From positions 84,675-148,674 of the forward strand of contig NZ_PZYY01000009.1 of the NCBI RefSeq assembly GCF_003047265.1: DNA of 64,000 bases, written 5' to 3'. The translations under genes and the position numbers were made by a program. Source of the DNA: Nocardioides terrigena (lineage in GTDB: Bacteria > Actinomycetota > Actinomycetes > Propionibacteriales > Nocardioidaceae). This document shows positions 1 through 8,074 of this stretch, piece after piece. Under the pieces are notes generated by a model. It saw only the letters and a program-made list of their open reading frames with translations. It was not told the origin of the DNA and did not search any database. Positions within the stretch are counted from its first letter, which is position 1. Every line of letters begins with the position of its first letter.

Positions 1-987
1 CTCGCCGGCCTCGTCGTGGATCAGGTAGTCACCGTGCATCCCCATGGCGGCGCGCAGGGCCGGGCGGGAGCGGACGATGGCCAGCCCGCAGTCGTAGGGG
101 ACGTTGAGGGTCTTGTGCGCGTCGGTGGCCCAGGAGTCGGCGGCCGCCACCCCGTCGACGAGGTGGCGGTGCGCGCGCGAGGCCCCGGCGAAGAGCCCGA
201 AGGCCCCGTCCACGTGCACCCAGGCACCGTGCTCGTGGGCCACGGCGATGGCCTCGGCGAACGGGTCGAAGGCTCCCGAGTGCACGTTGCCGGCCTGCAG
301 GACGACGACCAGGGGTCGGCCGTCGTGGTCCTCCAGCGCGGACCGCAGGGCCGCGGGGTCGAGACGTCCCTGGTCGTCCACCGCGACCGGCTCGGGGAGC
401 CCCAGGCCCAGGTAGCGCAGCGCCAGGTCGACGGTGTCGTGCCGCTCCGCGCCCACGACGACCCGCACCCCGGGAGAGCCGACCAGCCCGCGGCTCGCCA
501 CGTCCCAGCCGGCGCGGCGCAGCACCTCGTCGCGACCGGCCGCCAGGCAGGTGAAGTTGGCCATCGTGCCGCCGGTGACGAAGCCGACGGCGCTCTCCCC
601 CGGCAGTCCCAGCAGGTCCAGCAGCCAGGCCTCGGTGATCTCCTCCACGGCGGTGTGGGCCGGGGTCAGGGAGCGGAGGCCCGCGTTCTGGTCCCACGCA
701 CTGACGAGCCAGTCGGCGGCCAGCGCGGCGGGGTGGGTGCCGCCGATCACGAAGCCGAAGAACCGTCCCGACGGCATCGCGGTGAGCCCGGGCTCGCAGG
801 CCCGCGCCAGCAGGTCGACGACGTCCTCCGGCGCCGTCGGGCCCTGCGGGAGGTCGGCGCCCAGGCTCGCGGCCACCTGCTCCGGCGTGGCGGACGGGGG
901 GACGCGGCGCTCGTCCAGCGAGGCCAGCCAGTCCAACGCGAGGGCGTGTGCGCGGTCCAGCGCCGGGTGTTCGGGCGTGCCGGTCAT
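1..987 (-). CDS. PLP-dependent group II decarboxylase (3' end off window)
   Basis: Pyridoxal-phosphate enzyme of the aromatic-L-amino-acid/glutamate decarboxylase group; 329 residues are visible and the C-terminal part lies beyond the left edge. The Schiff-base lysine motif DAHKTLNVPYDCG is present near residue 290, and a GGTMAN cofactor-binding segment near residue 145 fits the family. The ATG at 987 is preceded by GAGGAG, a good ribosome binding site. It is divergent from the gene starting at 1044. The substrate cannot be told from the sequence; tyrosine, tryptophan, dopa or related amino acids are typical for the family. Confidence 0.88.
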   Translation of the reverse strand, partial: MTGTPEHPALDRAHALALDWLASLDERRVPPSATPEQVAASLGADLPQGPTAPEDVVDLLARACEPGLTAMPSGRFFGFVIGGTHPAALAADWLVSAWDQNAGLRSLTPAHTAVEEITEAWLLDLLGLPGESAVGFVTGGTMANFTCLAAGRDEVLRRAGWDVASRGLVGSPGVRVVVGAERHDTVDLALRYLGLGLPEPVAVDDQGRLDPAALRSALEDHDGRPLVVVLQAGNVHSGAFDPFAEAIAVAHEHGAWVHVDGAFGLFAGASRAHRHLVDGVAAADSWATDAHKTLNVPYDCGLAIVRSRPALRAAMGMHGDYLIHDEAGE

Positions 988-1043
988 GGCTGCTCCTCAC
1001 GTGGGTTCCCCAGTGTGGCACCGCCCGACCTACCCTGTCCTGC

Positions 1044-1913
1044 GTGCAGGTCGTGGTGCAGGAGCAGGTGCTGGCGCGGGAGGAGTGGCTCCCCCGCGCC
1101 GAGGCGCACGCCGCGCGGATCGACGCCCACGTGGCTCCGCACCTGTCGCGCCGGGCCGGCGGGGTGAAGCACCCGGTCCACGACTTCCTGTTCACCTACT
1201 ACTCCCAGCGGCCCGCCCAGCTGCGGCGCTGGCACCCGGGGTACGGCGTGCGGCTCGCCGACGCCCCCGAGTACGACGGGCTGCGGGGCTACGACTCCGG
1301 CGCCGTCACCGAGGCGTACGTCGCGTCGCAGGCGCCGTTGCTGCGCGGGCTGGCGAACCTGCTGCGGGCGACCGAGTCGCGCCCGGCCCACACGGGGTGC
1401 TTCGGGCTGCACGAGTGGGCGATGGTCTACGGCCAGTCCGCCGACGAGGTGCGGCACCACGACTGGCCGCTGCGGCTCGGGGCGACGGGCACCGACGCCG
1501 TCGTCGAGTCGCACCGCATCCAGTGCTCGCACTTCGACGCGTTCCGCTTCTTCACGGGGCCGGCGCGGCCGCTCAACGCGATGCAGCCCGGGCGCGACGA
1601 CCGGGCGTCGTACGAGCAGCCGGGGTGCCTGCACGCCGGGATGGACCTCTACAAGCACGCCTTCCGGCTCACGCCGATGATCAGCTCGGACATCGTCGCC
1701 GACTGCTTCGAGCTGGCCCGCGACATCCGCGAGCTCGACATGCGGGCCGCGCCGTACGACCTCGCGGACCTCGGCTTCGACCCGGTGCGCATCGAGACGG
1801 CCGAGGGCAAGGCCGTGTACGTCCGGGAGCAGCGGGCCTTCGCCGAGCGGGGGGCTCCCCTGCGGCGACGGCTCGTCGAGGAGTGCGAGCGGCTCGGCCG
1901 CGTCACTTCCTGA
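1044..1913 (+). CDS. conserved actinobacterial protein, often labelled 3-methyladenine DNA glycosylase
   Basis: A 289-residue soluble protein with conserved blocks HDFLFTYYSQRPAQLRRWHPG near the N terminus, GCFGLHEWAMVY in the middle and CSHFDAFRFF further on. From memory this family is annotated in many actinobacteria as 3-methyladenine DNA glycosylase, but I see no helix-hairpin-helix or other glycosylase motif, so the name is weakly founded. GTG 1044 was chosen because TACCCT lies exactly 7 nt upstream, which fits a leaderless start. Its last 11 bases overlap the convergent CYTH-CHAD gene. Confidence 0.7.
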   Translation: MQVVVQEQVLAREEWLPRAEAHAARIDAHVAPHLSRRAGGVKHPVHDFLFTYYSQRPAQLRRWHPGYGVRLADAPEYDGLRGYDSGAVTEAYVASQAPLLRGLANLLRATESRPAHTGCFGLHEWAMVYGQSADEVRHHDWPLRLGATGTDAVVESHRIQCSHFDAFRFFTGPARPLNAMQPGRDDRASYEQPGCLHAGMDLYKHAFRLTPMISSDIVADCFELARDIRELDMRAAPYDLADLGFDPVRIETAEGKAVYVREQRAFAERGAPLRRRLVEECERLGRVTS

Positions 1914-3411
1914 GCCAGCCGGGCCTGCTCGCCGCCTCGGCGATGACGTCGGCACTCCCGGCGCGGAGCTCGGCGGCCCGCTCGGCCTCGAGCTGCTGCA
2001 GGCGGCCCAGTCCCAGGCCCACCGGACCCGTCGCCTCGCGGTGGTGAGCCAGGTCGTCCAGGGCGGCCCGGGAGACGACGGTGTCCTGGTGCTCCCCGAG
2101 CACCTCCTGCACCGCCTCGGCCCGGGCGGCGAGCTCCTCGGCACCGGCACCGAGGACGGGCGTGGCCGCCTCGGCGGCGTACCGCAGGCGCTTGGCCGCC
2201 TTGCGGACGTCGTGCAGGGCGCGGTCCTGCGACGGCTCGTCGGCGGCCTGCTCGACACGGCGTGCGCGGCGGCGGAAGCGCTTCACCTCGGCGCGCAGCA
2301 TCGAGGTGAGCGCCCGGCGCGCCGGGCGCTCGGCGCGGGACCTGAACGGCGCTGCGGTGAGGAACTCCTCGAGGCCGTCCAGCAGCCGGAGGTAGCGGAC
2401 GTCGTCGAGCACACGGGCGGCGTCGGCCAGCGCGACCCGGTGCTCGTCCGTGAGCACCGCGTCGACATGGCGGCGGGTCGCCACCGTCGTGGGGTCGTCG
2501 TCCCTGAGCAGCGCGTCGAGGCGCCCCCGCAGCACGGTCAGGTCGCGGGCATCACCCAGCGAGGAGCCCAGCCAGCGCAGCTCTTCACGCAGCGAGTCGG
2601 CCGTCCCTGCCGCGTCCTTCGTCACCAGCGGGCGGAAGGTCGCGAGGGCGGACCGGAGTCGCCGGGCCGCCACCCGGATCTGGTGGACGGGCTCGTCGAG
2701 ACGGCCGGACCGGAGCTCCCGGTCCTGCTCCAGCAACCGGTCCAGCTGCGCGGCCAGGTAGCCGAGGCAGACCTCCCCGACCGTGGTCGCACCGATCGCC
2801 GAGTGCCGCCTCCAGCCGTCGTCCGGCAACCGGTCGGCCAGGATGCGCGCTACCTTGGAGGCCCGGGTGGCGGGGCTCGCTCCGGCGGACCGCAGCACCG
2901 GGTCGAGGGCATCGAAGACGCCCCTCCCGCCCTCGACCAGCTCGAGCTCCCACTCGCGCCATGCGTCGGTGGTGAGACCCTCGCCGGCAACCACGGGCAG
3001 GGCCTCGGCCCGGACCCGGTCGTCGCACAGCTCGGCCACGACCACGCCGTCCTCGACGACCCGGCGCACCGACCTGCGGGTGCTCAGGCGGGCCACGGGC
3101 ACCACCTCGACGTCGCGCAGGTGCGCCCGCACCCGGTCGAGCAGCGGGGGCGGGACCGTCTCACTCCCGATCGGCGCGTGCACCTCGACCCGGGCGTCGT
3201 CCTTGCCGGGCAGCTTGAGGTGCCAGCCCTCGTCGACCCCACCCGTGCGCCGGCGCAGCGTGATCCCCGCGGCCTGCAGCCGGAGGTCGGGGGTGTCGTA
3301 GTAGGTGGCGACGAGGTCGTGCTCGACCGGCTCGACCGCTCCCGGCAGGTCGGGGACGACGGCGTCCGGGCCCACGTCGTACTTGCGCTCGACCTCGCGC
3401 TGATCGACCAC
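1903..3411 (-). CDS. CYTH and CHAD domain protein
   Basis: A 502-residue protein with an N-terminal CYTH domain (about residues 1-200) and a C-terminal CHAD domain (about 215-490). The EVERK sequence near residue 7 is the ExExK signature of triphosphate tunnel enzymes. CHAD is a helical domain with repeated His/Arg/Lys motifs, here HQIRVAARRLRSAL and HDVRKAAKRLRYAAE, known to bind polyphosphate. A role in polyphosphate or triphosphate metabolism is likely, but the reaction is not established. GTG 3411 follows an AGGGG Shine-Dalgarno. It lies 11 nt downstream of the sulfotransferase-like gene and is probably co-transcribed. Confidence 0.85.
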   Translation of the reverse strand: MVDQREVERKYDVGPDAVVPDLPGAVEPVEHDLVATYYDTPDLRLQAAGITLRRRTGGVDEGWHLKLPGKDDARVEVHAPIGSETVPPPLLDRVRAHLRDVEVVPVARLSTRRSVRRVVEDGVVVAELCDDRVRAEALPVVAGEGLTTDAWREWELELVEGGRGVFDALDPVLRSAGASPATRASKVARILADRLPDDGWRRHSAIGATTVGEVCLGYLAAQLDRLLEQDRELRSGRLDEPVHQIRVAARRLRSALATFRPLVTKDAAGTADSLREELRWLGSSLGDARDLTVLRGRLDALLRDDDPTTVATRRHVDAVLTDEHRVALADAARVLDDVRYLRLLDGLEEFLTAAPFRSRAERPARRALTSMLRAEVKRFRRRARRVEQAADEPSQDRALHDVRKAAKRLRYAAEAATPVLGAGAEELAARAEAVQEVLGEHQDTVVSRAALDDLAHHREATGPVGLGLGRLQQLEAERAAELRAGSADVIAEAASRPGWLRK

Positions 3412-3422
3412 CGGCCCCTCGC

Positions 3423-4064
3423 TCAGAACTCGTAGCCGAAGGCGTCGATGGCGTCGGCGAAGACCAGGCCGACGCGCTCGCGGGAGGCGTCGGAGTAGAG
3501 CTCGCGGTAGTGACCGGCGGGGCGGGCGTTGCCCTTGGCGCGGGGCAGGTCGGGGCCGCCGGGGAGGCCCAGGTGCTCCCAGACCTCGGCGAGCTCGGTG
3601 TCGAGGTGCTCGTAGCGCAGCACCCGGTCGGCGACGAGGCGACCGCGGATGCGGTACATCCGCCGGTTGTTGGCCAGCTGCTCGATCCACTCCTCCGCGA
3701 CGTAGGTGTCGAAGTCGGGGAGCTCCTCGCGGTCCTTGTACTTCCAGTAGTAGAGCGAGACCACCGCGTCCCAGGGGTTCCGCTCGATCGCGAACTTGTA
3801 GTAGTCGCGCCACGCGTCCGGGCCGAGGGTGTCGCGCGCCAGCCGGGCGCTCATGTGGTTGAACGCCTTGCGCGGCAGCGGCGGCGACTGGAAGTTCTGC
3901 GGGCCGCGTCCCCCGGCGGCCGTGCGCAGCTCCTCGTCCTCGGGGCTGATGAGCGTGATCACGTCGTCCGGGCCGCAGACCTTGGACAACGCGATCTCGA
4001 CGCTCGTGCCCGCCGTCTTGCGAGTCTTGAGGAAGATGAAGCGGTGGGCATGGGACGCGATCAC
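3423..4064 (-). CDS. small sulfotransferase family protein
   Basis: A 213-residue protein of the sulfotransferase family 2 type. FLKTRKTAGTSVE (about residues 11-23) matches the 5'-phosphosulfate loop that binds PAPS, and IERNPWDAVVSLYYW (about 113) matches the 3'-phosphate-binding segment. It would move a sulfate group from PAPS to a hydroxyl, perhaps on a glycan or small molecule; no substrate clue exists nearby. GTG 4064 is preceded by TAGGGT with 6 nt spacing, consistent with a leaderless transcript, and it is divergent from the equally leaderless gene at 4117. Confidence 0.78.
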   Translation of the reverse strand: MIASHAHRFIFLKTRKTAGTSVEIALSKVCGPDDVITLISPEDEELRTAAGGRGPQNFQSPPLPRKAFNHMSARLARDTLGPDAWRDYYKFAIERNPWDAVVSLYYWKYKDREELPDFDTYVAEEWIEQLANNRRMYRIRGRLVADRVLRYEHLDTELAEVWEHLGLPGGPDLPRAKGNARPAGHYRELYSDASRERVGLVFADAIDAFGYEF

Positions 4065-4116
4065 GCCCCGACCCTACCGGCGGGCCCGGCGACCCACGTT
4101 GGCTAGCGTGAGGCAG

Positions 4117-4404
4117 GTGACGAGTCCTCTGGATCCCGCTGCGCAGCGGGTGGTGGCCAACTTCCTCGACGCCGACGGACGGCTGCGGACGATCCCGTCC
4201 AGGCGGGCCAAGCTGCTGGTGGTGCTCGACCACCTGGCCCAGTCCTTCGAGCTCGGGCGGACCTATCCCGAGTCCGAGGTCAACGAGATCCTCGCGCGGT
4301 CCCACCCGGACTTCGCGGCCCTGCGGCGCTACCTCGTGGAGGACCGGTTCCTCAGCCGCGAGGACGGCCACTACTGGCGCAGCGGCGGCACCGTCGATGT
4401 CTGA
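4117..4404 (+). CDS. DUF2087 domain protein
   Basis: A 95-residue protein matching the DUF2087 pattern, with VVANFLDADGRLRTIPSRR near the N terminus and LRRYLVEDRFLSR plus a DGHYWR end. Such domains occur alone or fused to ArsR-type regulators, and a nucleic-acid-related role is only a guess. GTG 4117 was preferred to GTG 4108 because TAGCGT lies 7 nt upstream of 4117 (leaderless). The stop overlaps the start of the pentapeptide gene by 8 bases, so the two are translationally coupled. Confidence 0.75.
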   Translation: MTSPLDPAAQRVVANFLDADGRLRTIPSRRAKLLVVLDHLAQSFELGRTYPESEVNEILARSHPDFAALRRYLVEDRFLSREDGHYWRSGGTVDV

Positions 4405-5005
4405 GCCGCGGGTGGAGGCGGGACGGGAGTTCCGCGACGAGGACTGGTACGCCGAGGACCTGGGCGCCGCCCGCTTCACCGACTGCACCTTCACCGACGT
4501 GGACCTCAGCGAGTGCACCACCTCGGGCGCCGTCTTCGAGAGGTGCACCTTCCACGGGTGCCGGCTCAGCTCGTCGACCCACACCTCCACCGCGTTCGTG
4601 GCGTGCGACCTGCGCCGCACGAAGCTGTTCGACGTCACGCTGGACGGCTGCAAGCTGGTCGGCACCGTCTTCTCCGAGTGCGTCATGCGCCCCATGACGG
4701 TGCGCGGCGGGCAGTGGCAGGGCGTGACCATCCGCGGCACCAACCTGGCCCGGCTGGACCTCTCCGGGGTGGACCTCCGCGAGGCGGACCTGTCGATGAG
4801 CGACCTCACCGGCGCCTCGCTGAAGGACGCGAGGCTGGACCGCGCCACTCTCAGGGAGGCCACGCTGACCCAGGCCGACCTGCGAGGGGCGTCCCTCGAC
4901 GGGGTCGACCTGGGCTCGGCCCGGCTGCGCCGGACGCGGCTGGACCTGTCCGGCGCGGTGCTGCTCGCGGAGCTGCACGGCGCCGAGGTCGACGTCAGCC
5001 CCTGA
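4397..5005 (+). CDS. pentapeptide repeat protein
   Basis: A 202-residue protein largely built of A(D/N)LXX pentapeptide repeats, for example DLSGVDLREADLSMSDLTGA around residues 121-140, which fold as a right-handed quadrilateral beta-helix. Some relatives (MfpA, Qnr) mimic DNA and protect DNA gyrase, but most have no known role and nothing here identifies a partner. ATG 4397 overlaps the preceding gene, and the 3' end overlaps the convergent TetR gene by 11 bases. Confidence 0.82.
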   Translation: MSEPRVEAGREFRDEDWYAEDLGAARFTDCTFTDVDLSECTTSGAVFERCTFHGCRLSSSTHTSTAFVACDLRRTKLFDVTLDGCKLVGTVFSECVMRPMTVRGGQWQGVTIRGTNLARLDLSGVDLREADLSMSDLTGASLKDARLDRATLREATLTQADLRGASLDGVDLGSARLRRTRLDLSGAVLLAELHGAEVDVSP

Positions 5006-5573
5006 CGCGCCGTCCCGCCGGGGCATGGGCGCCGAGGCCGTCGAGCACCAGCCCGAGCCCGACGTCGAAGTCGGACGCCCGGTCGCCGGCCGGGGGCCCG
5101 TCGATGGCGCCCGCGCTCTCGGCCTGGAGCGCGGTCTGCTCCTCGAAGGTGTGGCCGAAGACGAAGTGCAGCAGCGTCCGCGCGCCCACGCCCACCAGCG
5201 GATCGGTGAAGCCGGCCGTGGCGAGGATCTCCTCGAGCTCGTCGGCCGGCGCCTGCGCACCCAGCCCGAAGGCGTAGACCGTGGGCACCAGGTCGGCGCC
5301 GTCGCGGTAGGCGAGCATCGCGTCGCGCAGCTCGTAGCAGGCCTCGACGAGCTGGTCGTCCCATGCGCCACCGGCCCGAGGGCGCCGCCCACGGGCCAGC
5401 ACCTCGTCGGCGACCGCGGCGAGCAGGGCCTGCTTGCTGGGGAAGTGGTGGTAGATGGCGCTGGCCTGCAGACCGAGCTCGGAGCCGAGCCGGCGCATGG
5501 TCAGCGAGGCGAGCCCGTAGTCGTCGAGCACCTGCACGGCCCGCTCGACGATGTCCTCCCGGTGGTGGCGCAC
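4995..5573 (-). CDS. TetR family regulator, BioQ candidate
   Basis: A 192-residue TetR-type repressor. The N-terminal helix-turn-helix (about residues 8-55) contains LTMRRLGSELGLQASAIYHH. The C-terminal half is a helical ligand or dimerisation domain. It is divergent from bioY-bioM-bioN, and the intergenic region carries two boxes resembling TGAAC-N3-GTTCA, the type of site bound by BioQ, the TetR regulator of biotin genes in corynebacteria and mycobacteria. I infer that it represses biotin uptake and probably its own gene. GTG 5573 follows AAGGGGGG. Confidence 0.8.
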   Translation of the reverse strand: MRHHREDIVERAVQVLDDYGLASLTMRRLGSELGLQASAIYHHFPSKQALLAAVADEVLARGRRPRAGGAWDDQLVEACYELRDAMLAYRDGADLVPTVYAFGLGAQAPADELEEILATAGFTDPLVGVGARTLLHFVFGHTFEEQTALQAESAGAIDGPPAGDRASDFDVGLGLVLDGLGAHAPAGRRVRG

Positions 5574-5606
5574 GGGTTCCCCCCTTGGTCCGGCGGTGAG
5601 ACCGCA

Positions 5607-5662
5607 TTGACGTCGTTCGCGCGCCACCCTAACCTGAACGCCGTTCAACTGACCACCGTTCA
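5607..5662 (+). promoter_or_regulatory. bioY promoter with tandem BioQ-like operators
   Basis: A -35 TTGACG (5607-5612) and -10 TAACCT (5630-5635) are 17 nt apart and drive bioY. The perfect palindrome TGAACGCCGTTCA (5635-5647) touches the -10. A one-mismatch copy TGACCACCGTTCA (5650-5662) begins 15 nt further on. Outer arms CCTGAACG and CGTTCAGG also form a larger inverted repeat. The position over the -10 and start site fits repression by the divergent TetR protein. Confidence 0.75.
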
Positions 5663-5681
5663 GGTACGCGAAGGATCCCCC

Positions 5682-6293
5682 ATGCACCCACGTCGCACCG
5701 GCACCGACATCGCCCTGATCGCGGCCTTCGCCGCCCTCATCGCGGTCTGCGCCCTCCTCCCCGCACTCAAGGTGGGCGGCCCGGTGCCGATCACCCTCCA
5801 GACCTTCGCGGTGCTGCTCTCCGGCGCCGTCCTCGGCATGCGGCGCGGTTTCCTGGCCGTCCTGCTGTACGTCGTCGCCGGCGCCGCCGGACTGCCGATC
5901 TTCTCGGGAGGCGCGGCCGGCCTCGCCGTGCTGACCGGCCCCACGGCCGGCTACCTGCTGGGCTTCCCGCTGGCGGCGGGGATGTGCGGCTTCATCGTCG
6001 AGCGGCTCCCCCGCCGGTCGTTGGCCAGCGTGCCCACGATCTTCGCGGCCGGGCTGTTCAGCTCGGCGGTCTTCATCCACACCCTCGGCATGGCGGGCCT
6101 GGTCCTGCGGGCCGACATGACGTGGGCGCAGGCTTTTAACGTGGACAAGATCTTCTGGATCGGCGACGTCCTCAAGAACGTCGCGATGGCCTTCGTGGCC
6201 ACCGCCGTGCACCGCGCCTTCCCCGACCTCCTGGGTCGTCGCGACGACGAGGGCTCGACGCAGGAGCAGCCGGAGGGCACCCTCACCACGTGA
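5682..6293 (+). CDS. bioY: biotin ECF transporter S component BioY
   Basis: A 203-residue integral membrane protein with about six hydrophobic helices, the substrate-binding subunit for biotin. Family features include PVPITLQTFAVLLSGAVLG near residue 35 and a GAAGLPIFSGGAAGL block near residue 67, both typical of BioY. It is the first gene of a bioY-bioM-bioN unit; its stop overlaps the GTG of bioM. ATG 5682 follows AAGGA, and the transcript should start near 5642 from the promoter described above. The C-terminal 20 residues are polar and acidic. Confidence 0.93.
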   Translation: MHPRRTGTDIALIAAFAALIAVCALLPALKVGGPVPITLQTFAVLLSGAVLGMRRGFLAVLLYVVAGAAGLPIFSGGAAGLAVLTGPTAGYLLGFPLAAGMCGFIVERLPRRSLASVPTIFAAGLFSSAVFIHTLGMAGLVLRADMTWAQAFNVDKIFWIGDVLKNVAMAFVATAVHRAFPDLLGRRDDEGSTQEQPEGTLTT

Positions 6294-6979
6294 GTGCGAT
6301 CTCCCTCGAGCAGGTCACCGTCCGGGTCCCGACCCACGACGGTGACCTGCTCGTCCTCCACGAGACGTCACTGTCCCTGACCGAGCAACGGATCGCGCTC
6401 GTCGGTCCCAATGGCTCCGGCAAGTCGACGCTCGCGCGCCTCGTCAACGGGCTGGTGACGCCGTCCACCGGGCGGGTGCTGGTCGACGATCTCGACGTCA
6501 GGCGGTCCGGCCGGGAGGTGCGTCGACGGGTCGGCTTCATGTTCACCGACCCCGCCGCCCAGCTCGTGATGCCGACCGCGCGCGAGGACGTGGCGCTCTC
6601 GCTGCGGCGTACGCACCCCGACAAGGCCGACCGCATGGCCGCCGCCGACAAGGTCCTGGCCGACTTCGGCCTCGACGGCTTCGGCGACCGCAGCGTCCAC
6701 GGGCTCTCGGGTGGCGAGCGCCAGCTCCTTGCCCTGGCCGGCGTGCTGGCGACGGAGCCGTCCGTGCTGGTGGCCGACGAGCCGACCACGCTGCTCGACC
6801 TGGGCAACAGCCGCCGCATCGGCGACCTGCTGCTGTCGTTGCCCCAGCAGCTCGTGCTCGTGACGCACGACCTCGACCTGGCGGCGCGGTGCGACCGTGC
6901 GCTGCTGGTGCGCCACGGGCGGGTCGAGCAGGACGGCGCGGCCGACGACGTGGTCTCGCACTACCGGGCCACGGCGTGA
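6290..6979 (+). CDS. bioM: biotin ECF transporter ATPase BioM
   Basis: A 229-residue ABC ATPase powering biotin uptake. Walker A GPNGSGKST is near residue 38, the signature LSGGERQLLALAG near 139, Walker B VLVADEPTTLLDL near 160, and a switch histidine in VTHDLDL near 189. GTG 6290 overlaps the bioY stop (GTGA) and the gene ends in another GTGA overlap with bioN, so all three are translationally coupled. A single dedicated ATPase next to bioY and bioN is the group I ECF arrangement. Confidence 0.93.
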   Translation: MSAISLEQVTVRVPTHDGDLLVLHETSLSLTEQRIALVGPNGSGKSTLARLVNGLVTPSTGRVLVDDLDVRRSGREVRRRVGFMFTDPAAQLVMPTAREDVALSLRRTHPDKADRMAAADKVLADFGLDGFGDRSVHGLSGGERQLLALAGVLATEPSVLVADEPTTLLDLGNSRRIGDLLLSLPQQLVLVTHDLDLAARCDRALLVRHGRVEQDGAADDVVSHYRATA

Positions 6980-7590
6980 GCGCCGAGCTGCTCGGGATCT
7001 ACCGCCCGGGCGACACGTTCCTGCACCGGCGCCGCGCCGGGACCAAGCTGCTGGGCCTGATGGTCGCGAGCATCGTGGTCGTGGTCGTCCACGGCCCGGT
7101 CTCGGCCGTCGTCTTCGTGGCGGTGGCCCTGGGACTGCTGGCGTGGTCCGGCGCGCGGCTCGACGTGACGCTGCGGGCGATGCGGGGGCTGCTGGTCATG
7201 GCCGTCCTGCTCGGCGCCTGGACGGTGTGGCAGAGCGGGTGGCCCCGGTCGGTCGAGGTCGTGGGCGACCTGGTGGCGCTGCTCCTCCTCGCGACCACTC
7301 TCACCGTCACCACCCCGGTCGACGAGGTCATGGATGCCGTGGTCCACGGGCTGCGCCCGCTGCGGCCACTGGGGGTCGACCCGGAGCAGGTGGGGCTCGC
7401 ATTCTCGCTCATGCTGCGCGCGATCCCCTCGACCCTCACCCTCGCCGGGGAGGCGCGGGACGCGGCCCTGGCCCGCGGGCTCGAGCGCTCACCCCGGGCC
7501 CGGTTGGTCCCCCTGGTCATCAGGGTGGTGGCCCGCGCCCGTGAGACCGGCGACGCGCTGCACGCCCGAGGCGTCGGCGACCAGCACTGA
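6976..7590 (+). CDS. bioN: biotin ECF transporter transmembrane coupling subunit BioN
   Basis: A 204-residue EcfT-type membrane protein joining BioY to the BioM ATPase. There are four to five hydrophobic segments in the first two thirds. The cytoplasmic coupling region has two Ala-Arg-Gly-type motifs, ALARGLE near residue 163 and HARGVGD near the end, which are the conserved contacts with the ATPase. GTG 6976 overlaps the bioM stop. It is short compared with housekeeping EcfT (about 260 residues) but normal for BioN. Confidence 0.92.
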   Translation: MSAELLGIYRPGDTFLHRRRAGTKLLGLMVASIVVVVVHGPVSAVVFVAVALGLLAWSGARLDVTLRAMRGLLVMAVLLGAWTVWQSGWPRSVEVVGDLVALLLLATTLTVTTPVDEVMDAVVHGLRPLRPLGVDPEQVGLAFSLMLRAIPSTLTLAGEARDAALARGLERSPRARLVPLVIRVVARARETGDALHARGVGDQH

Positions 7591-7644
7591 AGCGCGACGA
7601 AGCACGACGGCGTCCGACGCCCCGGTGCCGGCACGCACACTCGC

Positions 7645-8031
7645 TCAGGACAACGGCTGGGTGAGGAACCACCGGTGCCCGGACGGGTCGCGGAAGACGG
7701 CCACCCTCCCCGCCGGTGGCGAGTCCTCGGGGCCCCGGTCGAGCGTCGTACCGGCCGCGCGCACGCGCTCGCACACCGCGTCGACGTCAGCGACCGTCAG
7801 GTGCAGCGTCACCGCCGCGCCACGAGCCGCATCGGGGGCCGCCACCCCGGAGGACTCGAACTCCTCGGACATCATCCAGCCCGCGCCGTCGACGGCCAGC
7901 TCGACGTGCCCGATGCGACCGTCGTCCATGACGATCGGCGGGTAGGTCACCTCGGCGCCCAGCACGTCTGCGTACCAGTCGATGGCGGCCCGCGCGTCGC
8001 GGACGCAGAGGTACGGCGTCAGCTCGCTCAC
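7645..8031 (-). CDS. VOC superfamily (glyoxalase/bleomycin-resistance-like) protein
   Basis: A 128-residue single VOC module with the layout YLCVRDARAAIDWYADVLGAE at the start and a closing VFRDPSGHRWFLTQ motif. VOC proteins bind a metal and act as glyoxalases, dioxygenases, epimerases or drug binders; this type is usually left unassigned. It lies between the convergent bioN and the upstream amidase. GTG 8031 is the first start consistent with the conserved beta strand; there is no strong Shine-Dalgarno, so the start is tentative. Confidence 0.8.
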   Translation of the reverse strand: MSELTPYLCVRDARAAIDWYADVLGAEVTYPPIVMDDGRIGHVELAVDGAGWMMSEEFESSGVAAPDAARGAAVTLHLTVADVDAVCERVRAAGTTLDRGPEDSPPAGRVAVFRDPSGHRWFLTQPLS

Positions 8032-8074
8032 CGGACCAGCGGACCACGCCCCCGTCCTGCTGTCCACCGCTCGG

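Noticed and set aside
1903..5607. A 3.7-kb minus-strand open frame across four genes
   Set aside because: Only the part up to 3411 (CYTH-CHAD) has family motifs; the rest is antisense or out-of-frame reading of the sulfotransferase, pentapeptide and TetR genes, open because GC-rich DNA has few stops.
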